NCBI GenBank assembly: GCA_001771975.1
Contig: MERE01000158.1
Coordinates: forward strand, 1-29,178
Reading direction: 5' to 3'
Length of the DNA stretch: 29,178 bases
From: Betaproteobacteria bacterium RIFCSPLOWO2_02_FULL_68_150
GTDB lineage: Bacteria; Pseudomonadota; Gammaproteobacteria; Burkholderiales; SG8-39
Both the position numbers and the translations under genes were made by a program. This document shows, one piece after another, positions 7,790 through 14,315 of the stretch. The notes under the pieces are model-generated. The model did not search any database and was not told the DNA's origin. It saw nothing but the letters and a program-made list of their open reading frames with translations. The number at the start of each line of letters is the position of its first letter. The stretch's first letter is position 1.

Positions 7790-7803
7790 TTGAGTTAGAT
7801 CAA
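7790..7803. promoter_or_regulatory. FNR/ANR-type box between USP and MAT genes
   Basis: TTGAGTTAGATCAA, one mismatch (G) from TTGAT-N4-ATCAA. It lies in the divergent intergenic region. On the USP side it has class II geometry with a good -10. On the plus side its centre is 41.5 bp before the MAT ATG at 7838, so activation there would give a leaderless transcript. The plus-side -10 (CAGCAT or TACAGC region, 7824-7831) is weak. Confidence 0.65.
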
Positions 7804-7837
7804 CCGACCAGGCGCGAAGGCGATACAGCATGCGAGC

Positions 7838-9040
7838 ATGGACTTCAGCGTCCTCCCGCTGCAGGCGCCAGCGGCGGCGAGTTTGCCCTTCGAGATCGTG
7901 GAACGCAAGGGACTCGGCCATCCGGACACGATCTGCGATGCACTGGTGGAGAACCTCAGCATCGGGCTGGCGCGGACCTACTACGAGCGCTTCGGCCTGG
8001 TGCTGCATCACAACGTCGACAAGGCGCTGCTGGTCGGCGGCGCGGCGAGCGCGGCCTTTGGCGGGGGCGCAGTGCTCGAGCCGATCGAGATCATCCTCGC
8101 GGGCCGCGCCACGCGCGAGTTTCGCGGCGCCGTGATTCCGGTAGACGCGCTGGCGATCGACCTGAGCCGCCGCTGGCTGAGCGAAAATCTCCGGCATCTC
8201 GACGCGACGCGCCACGTGCGCATCGTGCCGCGGATCCGCCCGACGTCGCCCGAACTGACGGCGTTGTTCGGGCGACGTCCCGCGACTGCGGGTCCGCTCG
8301 CGAACGACACCTCGATCGGTGCCGGCTATGCGCCGCTCGATGCGCTCGAACGCGCGGTGCTCGCAGCGGAGCACGCGCTCACCGCGAGCGCGACGCGGGC
8401 GGCGCATCCTGCGATCGGCGAGGACGTCAAAGTGATGGGGGTGCGCAGCGGCGAGCGCGTAGCGCTCACGGTTGCGTGCGCGCTCGTAGGGCGCCATGTC
8501 CGGGATCTGGCCGATTACCGGGAAAACAAGGCCCGCATCGCCACCATCGCCCAAGCGGCGGCGCTGCAGGCCGGCGGCCTCGAGTGCACGGTGCAGGTCA
8601 ACACGGCCGATGGCGAGGACGCCGGCAGCATTTACCTCACTGTGACGGGACTGTCGGCCGAGGCCGGCGATGACGGGCAGGTGGGCCGCGGCAACCGCGT
8701 CAATGGCCTGATCACGCCCTACCGGCCGATGAGCCTCGAGGCGGCGGCGGGCAAGAATCCGGTCACCCATGTCGGCAAGCTCTACAACATCGCCGCCCAC
8801 CGCAGCGCACAGGCGCTGGTGGACGAAGTCCCGGCCCTGCGGGAAGCCGAATGCCTGCTGGTGAGCCAGATCGGCCAGCCGATCACGCTGCCGCAGATCG
8901 TCGACGTCAAGGTGCGCCTGGACGATCCGGCCGCGCTCGAGTCGCTGCGTGCGCGCATCACGGCAACGGTCCGCGCGCAATTGGCAGGCCTGCTGCAGCT
9001 GTGGCGCGAATCGCTCGCCGGCACGTGGTCGCTCTGGTGA
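7838..9040 (+). CDS. Archaeal-type S-adenosylmethionine synthetase
   Basis: A 400-residue methionine adenosyltransferase of the archaeal family (AdoMet synthetase, PF01941 type), not the bacterial MetK family. It would make S-adenosylmethionine from ATP and methionine. Diagnostic segments are VERKGLGHPDTICDALVE near residue 22, GEDVKVMG near 195, ENKARIATIA, and the long conserved block containing VTGLSAEAGDDGQVGRGNRVNGLI near residue 270, then AAAGKNPVTHVGKLYN. The family's usual length is about 400, so the gene is full-length. The ATG at 7838 is chosen because the domain begins about 15 residues later. No Shine-Dalgarno is visible. It is divergent from the USP gene and shares the FNR-type box at 7790-7803. 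The P-type ATPase follows 53 bases downstream. A standard metK presumably exists elsewhere in the genome, which cannot be tested here. Confidence 0.92.
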   Translation: MDFSVLPLQAPAAASLPFEIVERKGLGHPDTICDALVENLSIGLARTYYERFGLVLHHNVDKALLVGGAASAAFGGGAVLEPIEIILAGRATREFRGAVIPVDALAIDLSRRWLSENLRHLDATRHVRIVPRIRPTSPELTALFGRRPATAGPLANDTSIGAGYAPLDALERAVLAAEHALTASATRAAHPAIGEDVKVMGVRSGERVALTVACALVGRHVRDLADYRENKARIATIAQAAALQAGGLECTVQVNTADGEDAGSIYLTVTGLSAEAGDDGQVGRGNRVNGLITPYRPMSLEAAAGKNPVTHVGKLYNIAAHRSAQALVDEVPALREAECLLVSQIGQPITLPQIVDVKVRLDDPAALESLRARITATVRAQLAGLLQLWRESLAGTWSLW

Positions 9041-9080
9041 CGCACATGAGCGCCGGCTATCGCGTGAAGCATCGGCGCCT

Positions 9081-9087
9081 GAAGGGG
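9081..9087 (+). promoter_or_regulatory. Ribosome-binding site pointing to a CTG start
   Basis: GAAGGGG ends 6 bases before the CTG at 9094, which is in frame with the P-type ATPase and directly follows an in-frame TGA (9091-9093). The only nearby ATG (9090) opens a 9-codon frame ending at 9117-9119 and is just 2 bases from the GGGG. Confidence 0.5.
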
Positions 9088-9093
9088 CAATGA

Positions 9094-11796
9094 CTGCGCA
9101 TCACCCGAATCAGCGCTGAAGACGCCCTCGCCAGCCTGAGGAGCGGCCGCGCGGGGCTGTCCGCCGCCGAGGCGCAGCGCCGCCTGGCGGAGTACGGCGC
9201 AAACCGGCTCGAAACTCCCGAGCGCACACCGCTCGCGCTGCGCTTCGCACGCCAGTTCACACATTTTTTTGCGCTCATTCTGTGGGCCGCTGCGGGCCTC
9301 GCGCTGGTCGCGGAATGGCACTCGCCGGGGCAGGGGATGGCGGCGCTCGGCGTCGCGGTCGTCGGCGTCATCGCAGTGAACGGCGTCTTTTCCTTCTGGC
9401 AGGAGTACCGCGCCGAGCGCGCGATCAGCGCGCTGCAGCGGCTCTTGCCGCGCCAGGTGAGCGCCCTGCGCGACGCGGGCGCAGTGCGTCTCGCAATCGA
9501 ATTACTGGTACCGGGCGACGTGATCCTGGTCGAGGAAGGCGACCACGTGGCGGCCGACTGCCGCGTCATCGACTCCTGGGGCCTGCGCGCCAACCTCGCC
9601 ACCGTGACCGGCGAAGCGCTCGCCCAGGCGCGCATCGCGGCGGCGGTGGACGAGGATGCGCCGCTCCGCGCGAGGAACGTGCTGCTGGCGGGCACGACGA
9701 TCGTATCCGGCGAAGGGCGGGCGGTGGTCTACGCCACCGGCATGCGCACCGAGTTCGGCCGCATCGCGCGCCTGGCGCAGGCGGCCGAGGAAGTCCGTAC
9801 ACCGCTGCAACGCGAGATCGCGCGCGTCTCGCGCCTGGTTGCAGCTCTTGCTGGCGGGCTCGGGGTCGCATTTTTCGCCATCAGCCAGTGGCTGGGCCTC
9901 GGCCTGGGCGAGAGCCTGATTTTCGGCATCGGCATCATCGTCGCCAATGTGCCCGAGGGCCTGCTGCCCACCGTGACGCTGGCGCTCGCCCTGGCGACGC
10001 AGCGCATGGCAGCGCGCAACGTGCTGGTGCGCCACCTGCCTGCCGTCGAGGCGCTCGGCTCGGCGACGGTGATCGTGACCGACAAGACCGGCACGCTTAC
10101 CGAGAACTCGATGCGCGCGCGCACTCTGGTGTTCGCGGACGCCGTGCTGGAATTCGAAGCGCTCACCGCTTCGATCGTCCGGCAGCGCGCGGTGTTCTTC
10201 GAAATCGCCCGGCACTGCCACAGCCTGCACCTGGTCGCCGATCAGGGCAATACCGTGCAGCTCGGCGACCCGATGGAGGTGGCGCTGGTCGAGATGGCCA
10301 GGAGCGCCGGGATCGATGGACCCGTGCGCGAGCGCCGGGACGAACTGCCGTTCGACGCCGACCGCAAGTGCATGTCGACGCTGCATGCGTCGGAGGAAGG
10401 CGGGGTCCTGTACTGCAAGGGCGCGCTCGAAGCGCTGCTGCCGCGTTGCACGCGAGTGCAGCGCGGCATGGATCCGCCGGTGCCGCTCGACGCTGCGCAG
10501 CGCGAACGGTTTCTCGCCGCTCAGCATCGGATCGCGGCGCGCGGCGAGCGCGTGCTCGCGCTGGCGTGGCGTTCCCTGCCCGAGGGCATCGCGCCGGAGC
10601 GCTGGGAGGAAGATCTGGTGCTCTCGGGCCTGGTCGGGATGGAAGACCCGCCGCGCGCCGAGGTGCCTGCCGCGGTGCAAAGCTGCCGCGAGGCGGGCAT
10701 CCGCGTCATCATGATTACGGGCGATCACCCGAGCACGGCGCAGGCGGTGGCGCGCGCCATCGGGCTGATCCGGAGCGACGCGCCCCGGCTCGTGACCGGA
10801 GACGAACTGGCGCACCTCTCCGAGACGCAGTTGCAGCTCGCGCTCGACGCGCCGGAAATCGTGTTCGCGCGCGCCAGCGCCGAGCAGAAGCTGCGCGTGG
10901 TCGAGGCGCTCCGGGCAAAGGGACACGTCGTGGCGGTGACCGGGGATGGCGTGAACGATGCCCCGGCGCTGCGGCGTGCCGACATCGGCATCGCGATGGG
11001 GCGCATCGGCACCGATGTCGCGCGCGAGTCCGCCGACATCGTGCTGCTGGACGACAATTTCGCCTCGATCGCCGCGGCGATCGAGGAAGGGCGCGCGGTG
11101 TACGACAACATCCGCAAGTTCCTCACCTATATCCTGTCGTCGAACATTCCCGAGCTGGTGCCGTACCTCGCTTTCGTGCTCGCGCGCATCCCGCTGCCGC
11201 TCACCATCATCCAGATTCTCGCCGTCGACCTTGGAACCGACATGCTGCCGGCGCTCGCGCTCGGCGCCGAGCGGCCCGCAGCCGCCGTCATGCAGCGGCC
11301 GCCCCGGCCGCGCGCCGAGCGCCTGCTGTCGTGGCCGCTGCTGGCGCGCGCCTACCTCTGGCTCGGGCCGCTCGAGGCGCTGGCGGCGATGGCCGCATAC
11401 GGCTTCGTGCTCCAGCGCGGCGGCTGGCGCTACGGCGAGACACTGGGCGCAGGCGATCCGCTGTACCTGGCAGCGACGACCGCCTGCCTCGCGGCGATTG
11501 TCCTGATGCAAGCCGTGAACGTGTTCCTTTGCCGCGACCCGCAGCGAAGTGCATTCGGCTCCGGTCTTGCCGCCAACCGCCTGCTGCTGGCGGGGGTCGC
11601 GGTGGAACTCGCGCTCCTCGCCGCCATCGTCTATACGCCGGCGGGGCAGGCACTGTTCGGCGCCGCACCGCTGGCCGCGGCGGCGTGGCTGTTCATGTTG
11701 CCGTTTGCCGCAGCGCTGCTGCTGCTCGAGGAGGCGCGCAAGTTCGTCGCGCGCTCGATTGACTCACGTCAAGCGGGTTCCCGGGAGACTCGATAG
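9094..11796 (+). CDS. P-type ATPase, Na+/K+-ATPase alpha-like (P2C class)
   Basis: About 900 residues counted from a CTG at 9094. Visible in order: cation-ATPase N-domain (AEAQRRLAEYGANRL), M1 (HFFALILWAAAGLALVAEW), actuator domain (TVTGEAL in place of TGES/TGEP), M4 VANVPEGLL with Glu288, phosphorylation motif DKTGTLTEN (Asp330), the VTGDGVNDAPAL hinge, and M5-M10. Ion-site residues match Na+/K+-ATPase with identical spacing: Tyr679, Ser683, Asn684, Glu687, Asp712 and Asp716 correspond to pig Tyr771, Ser775, Asn776, Glu779, Asp804 and Asp808. A serine rather than lysine at 683 argues against an H+/K+ type. The first in-frame ATG (9337) lies after M1, so the gene must start upstream without ATG, GTG or TTG; the CTG with its good ribosome-binding site is my choice, and a frameshift or sequencing error is the alternative. 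It is probably cotranscribed with the MAT gene. Confidence 0.9.
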   Translation: MRITRISAEDALASLRSGRAGLSAAEAQRRLAEYGANRLETPERTPLALRFARQFTHFFALILWAAAGLALVAEWHSPGQGMAALGVAVVGVIAVNGVFSFWQEYRAERAISALQRLLPRQVSALRDAGAVRLAIELLVPGDVILVEEGDHVAADCRVIDSWGLRANLATVTGEALAQARIAAAVDEDAPLRARNVLLAGTTIVSGEGRAVVYATGMRTEFGRIARLAQAAEEVRTPLQREIARVSRLVAALAGGLGVAFFAISQWLGLGLGESLIFGIGIIVANVPEGLLPTVTLALALATQRMAARNVLVRHLPAVEALGSATVIVTDKTGTLTENSMRARTLVFADAVLEFEALTASIVRQRAVFFEIARHCHSLHLVADQGNTVQLGDPMEVALVEMARSAGIDGPVRERRDELPFDADRKCMSTLHASEEGGVLYCKGALEALLPRCTRVQRGMDPPVPLDAAQRERFLAAQHRIAARGERVLALAWRSLPEGIAPERWEEDLVLSGLVGMEDPPRAEVPAAVQSCREAGIRVIMITGDHPSTAQAVARAIGLIRSDAPRLVTGDELAHLSETQLQLALDAPEIVFARASAEQKLRVVEALRAKGHVVAVTGDGVNDAPALRRADIGIAMGRIGTDVARESADIVLLDDNFASIAAAIEEGRAVYDNIRKFLTYILSSNIPELVPYLAFVLARIPLPLTIIQILAVDLGTDMLPALALGAERPAAAVMQRPPRPRAERLLSWPLLARAYLWLGPLEALAAMAAYGFVLQRGGWRYGETLGAGDPLYLAATTACLAAIVLMQAVNVFLCRDPQRSAFGSGLAANRLLLAGVAVELALLAAIVYTPAGQALFGAAPLAAAAWLFMLPFAAALLLLEEARKFVARSIDSRQAGSRETR
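11759..11772 (+). promoter_or_regulatory. FNR/ANR-type box upstream of the DksA-like gene
   Basis: TTGACTCACGTCAA, a perfect TTGAC/GTCAA inverted repeat inside the last codons of the ATPase gene. Its centre is 28.5 bp from the first base of TAGAGT (11794-11799), a -10 candidate with 4 of 6 matches. Transcription would start near 11806, three bases before the ATG at 11809. Confidence 0.65.
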
Positions 11797-11808
11797 AGTA
11801 TTTCTGCA

Positions 11809-12201
11809 ATGGCGCTCACCCCGGAACAACTCGAAGAACTGCAACGCACCATCGCGGCGCGCCACGCGGCGCTGCTCGCCGAGGTCCATTCCGACGTGGC
11901 GCGTGCGCGGGACGAGTCCTACGGTGAACTGGCGGGCCCGGTGACCGACTCAGCCGATCGGGCGGCGGCCTATCTGATCACCGACGTGGACCAGGCCGAG
12001 GTGACGCGCGATCTGCTCGAGGTGCGCGAGCTGGAGGCCGCCCGGGCGCGCCTGGCAGACGGCAGTTTTGGCTCTTGCGTGGATTGCGAGGCAGAGATCG
12101 CAATCGAGCGGCTGCGCGCCAGCCCCGAAGCGATTCGCTGCCTGGACTGCCAGCGCATGCACGAGAAGACCTACGCCCGCCCGGCGGAGCCCAGGCTGTA
12201 G
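11809..12201 (+). CDS. DksA/TraR-family zinc-finger protein
   Basis: A 130-residue DksA-type regulator. It has an N-terminal coiled-coil region (residues 5-80), a C4 zinc finger (C90, C93, C111, C114) and the acidic coiled-coil-tip motif DxxDxA (D47, D50, A52), which in DksA reaches into the RNA polymerase secondary channel. This suggests an active DksA-like transcription factor rather than a decayed paralogue, probably acting on RNA polymerase with or without ppGpp. It is slightly shorter than E. coli DksA (151 residues) and more like the short DksA-like stress proteins. The ATG at 11809 has no Shine-Dalgarno before it. The FNR-type box and -10 predict a start of transcription three bases upstream, so a leaderless mRNA is likely. 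It sits 12 bases after the ATPase stop and may also be read through from that gene. Confidence 0.9.
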   Translation: MALTPEQLEELQRTIAARHAALLAEVHSDVARARDESYGELAGPVTDSADRAAAYLITDVDQAEVTRDLLEVRELEAARARLADGSFGSCVDCEAEIAIERLRASPEAIRCLDCQRMHEKTYARPAEPRL

Positions 12202-12288
12202 TCTGCCGCCGACCCTCGCTCGATTCGGTGCGGGTCAAGGCGAGCGCGGCTGCCGCAATGCGCAATGCCTGCGCTGACCGCACACCTC

Positions 12289-14301
12289 TCACGACGGCGC
12301 GCCGTCGGCTTCAATATGCAGTGAAACGCCGATCACAGCTTGATCCCGGTCAAGTGGCCACGCGAGGCGCAGCGTCGCCGACTGCATGATGCGCTCCAGG
12401 CCGTCCTCGGACTGCGACACCGTATGGCAGGGGCGCGCCGAGACGCGCGCCGGCGGATCGATGCGCAGCGTGACGCGCCCCTGCATGAAGCGATCGTCGA
12501 GCACCAGTTCGCCTGCGTCCGCCAGTTCGAGCGGCTGGCCGAACCCGCACACAGCCGTGCCGCCGACCAGATAGCGGCCGGCGAAGCCGTCGCAGCTCGG
12601 CATCGCCAGGTCGAGTTCGGTCACGAACTCGCCGCGCGCGGCCTGGATGCGCCAGGTGACGTCGAGCGCGGCACCCCGCAGCGCGATCGTTTTCGTGATC
12701 CGTGCCGCAGGCGCGGCAAACGATGCGCTGTAGCCGGCCGTTGCCACGAGTTGATAGGTGCATATCCCGGCGGGCGCGCCGCCCGGGGCGCACAGGGTGT
12801 CGCGGAACAGGGTCCGGCCGCGCGTGTCGGGCTCGAGATCGGCCGGGCCGATGGCGTGCTTGAGGCTGAATCGCTCGTGCGCCGAGGCGATGCCGCCCGC
12901 TTGCGGCGGCGCGTCCGCGCCGCGCAACGCGCGTGCGTGGTAATGCTCGCGCTGGCGCCGCAGCGTATCGCCGAAATTCTGCGCCAGCGGGTAGCTCGAA
13001 AGCTCGTGCAACGCGGCATCGCCGTCGAGCCGGATCGCGCCCTGCACGCTGCTGCCCGTGAGGAACAGCTCCTCGATCCCGTCGAGGTCGCAATCGCCGC
13101 GCGCGAGCGCCGGGCGCGGCGCGAAGGCATCGAGCCGGGCTTCGAGCTCGAGCAGGTTGCGCCACACGGCGCGCCGCAGGTGCGGCAGGTAGATGCCGCC
13201 GAACAGCCCGTGCCAGTAGGCATCGTTGGCCTGCGCCGCATAGAGCCGCCGCCGCAACTGAGCGCGATCGTCCTGCCCTGCGGCGGCGGCGACACGCTGC
13301 GATAGCCCGAGCATGCGCTTGTGCATCCAGTTCGCTTCCGGGTAGCGCGACAGGAAATTGCGCCAGATGCCGCCGCGCAGAAACGCCTTGTGCGCGTCGT
13401 AGCGTCCGGCATCGCGCTCGGCGCGCACCAGCGCCGCGTAGCGTTGCGCCTGTTCCGCGGGCAGCGTCCATTCGTTCATCTCGATGTAGGAGGCGCTCGG
13501 CAGGTAGACGATGCCGCGGCTGGCGCTCCGGGCGTGAAACTCGCGAAACGTCTCCGGGCGCAGGTGCCTGGAGGCGAGCACCCGCTCGATGAACTCGGCG
13601 AGCCAGCGCTTTTCATAGACCCACTGCCAGGTCTCGGGCCAGATGCCGAATTTCTCGATGTCGTCGAAATAGACCGCCGCTTCGCCCGGCCCGGCGAGCG
13701 CCTCGAGGCAGCTCAGCGCGTCGGCGGCCGGCGCGAACGGGATGCGGTAGCGCAGCTGCTCTGAAATCGGGAACAGGTCGAGCCGTTGGCCGTCCTCTTC
13801 GGTGCTGAAGTAGCCGCGCAGCTCGGCAGCACTGCGGCCGGTGCAGAAGAAATGGTAGTCGTCGACCACCGCATAGCGGATGCCGGTCTCGACGAGCGCC
13901 GGGACCACGCTCGATTCCCACACGCGCTCGGTCAACCAGGCGCCTTCGGGGCGCTGGCCGACGCGCTGCTCGAGCCGGTCCGAGAGCGCCCGGAGCTGGC
14001 CGATGCGGTCGCGATGGGGAATCGCCGCGAGCACCGGTTCGAAGTCGCCGGCGCCGAACCATTCCAGCTGACCGCGGCGCGACATCTGCGCAAGGAGCGC
14101 CATGTCCTGCGCATGCCGTGTCCACAGGTACTCGATCAAGGGGCCGCTCATATGGAGCGCGAAGCGGAACTCCGGATACGCGTGCAGAATGTGGATGAAA
14201 GGCCGGTAACAGCGCGCATGCGCCTGCTCGAAGACCTCCGGGAAGTTGCCGGCGGGCTGATGCGCGTGCACACCGAAGAGCAGGGCCGCCCTGTCGCTCA
14301 T
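12289..14301 (-). CDS. 4-alpha-glucanotransferase, GH57
   Basis: A 670-residue glycoside hydrolase family 57 enzyme of the Thermococcus litoralis 4-alpha-glucanotransferase type, which transfers alpha-1,4-glucan segments. The N-terminal motif GVHAHQPAGNF is present. The nucleophile Glu125 sits in WLTERVWE and the acid/base Asp214 in YFDDIEKFGIWP; these match the catalytic Glu123 and Asp214 of the T. litoralis enzyme almost by number. The C-terminal half is a beta-rich domain (DUF1925/DUF1926-like) ending with FMQGRVTLRIDPP. The ATG at 14301 lies 14 bases after the upstream GH57 stop, so the two GH57 genes and glgC probably form one minus-strand operon. Its likely role is remodelling or turnover of the intracellular glycogen made by neighbouring enzymes. 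An FNR-type box lies within its last codons. Confidence 0.92.
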   Translation of the reverse strand: MSDRAALLFGVHAHQPAGNFPEVFEQAHARCYRPFIHILHAYPEFRFALHMSGPLIEYLWTRHAQDMALLAQMSRRGQLEWFGAGDFEPVLAAIPHRDRIGQLRALSDRLEQRVGQRPEGAWLTERVWESSVVPALVETGIRYAVVDDYHFFCTGRSAAELRGYFSTEEDGQRLDLFPISEQLRYRIPFAPAADALSCLEALAGPGEAAVYFDDIEKFGIWPETWQWVYEKRWLAEFIERVLASRHLRPETFREFHARSASRGIVYLPSASYIEMNEWTLPAEQAQRYAALVRAERDAGRYDAHKAFLRGGIWRNFLSRYPEANWMHKRMLGLSQRVAAAAGQDDRAQLRRRLYAAQANDAYWHGLFGGIYLPHLRRAVWRNLLELEARLDAFAPRPALARGDCDLDGIEELFLTGSSVQGAIRLDGDAALHELSSYPLAQNFGDTLRRQREHYHARALRGADAPPQAGGIASAHERFSLKHAIGPADLEPDTRGRTLFRDTLCAPGGAPAGICTYQLVATAGYSASFAAPAARITKTIALRGAALDVTWRIQAARGEFVTELDLAMPSCDGFAGRYLVGGTAVCGFGQPLELADAGELVLDDRFMQGRVTLRIDPPARVSARPCHTVSQSEDGLERIMQSATLRLAWPLDRDQAVIGVSLHIEADGAPS
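12340..12353 (-). promoter_or_regulatory. Orphan FNR/ANR-type box inside the GH57 3' end
   Basis: TTGATCCCGGTCAA; with its flanking bases on the minus strand it is the same 16-mer, CTTGACCGGGATCAAG, as the boxes at 24143 and 26918. On the minus strand CATATT (12318-12313; 4 of 6) lies 28.5 bp from its centre, with a predicted start near 12306. No recognised minus-strand gene follows; the transcript would run into the dksA-like gene as antisense. It lies in coding sequence, so chance is possible. Confidence 0.4.
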
Positions 14302-14315
14302 CGGCGCATGCGTCC

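Noticed and set aside
9502..11511. 669-codon minus-strand open frame opposite the P-type ATPase
   Set aside because: Histidine- and arginine-rich low-complexity translation without domain features, fully antisense to a clear ATPase.
11978..12292. Minus-strand 104-codon frame starting with GTG at the GH57 stop, downstream of the orphan FNR box
   Set aside because: Arg/Ala/Pro-rich with no domain and largely antisense to the DksA-like gene; kept only as a possible antisense RNA in the findings.
12293..12306. Perfect 14-base palindrome at the GH57 stop as a terminator
   Set aside because: It has no loop and no following T-run, so it does not look like an intrinsic terminator.
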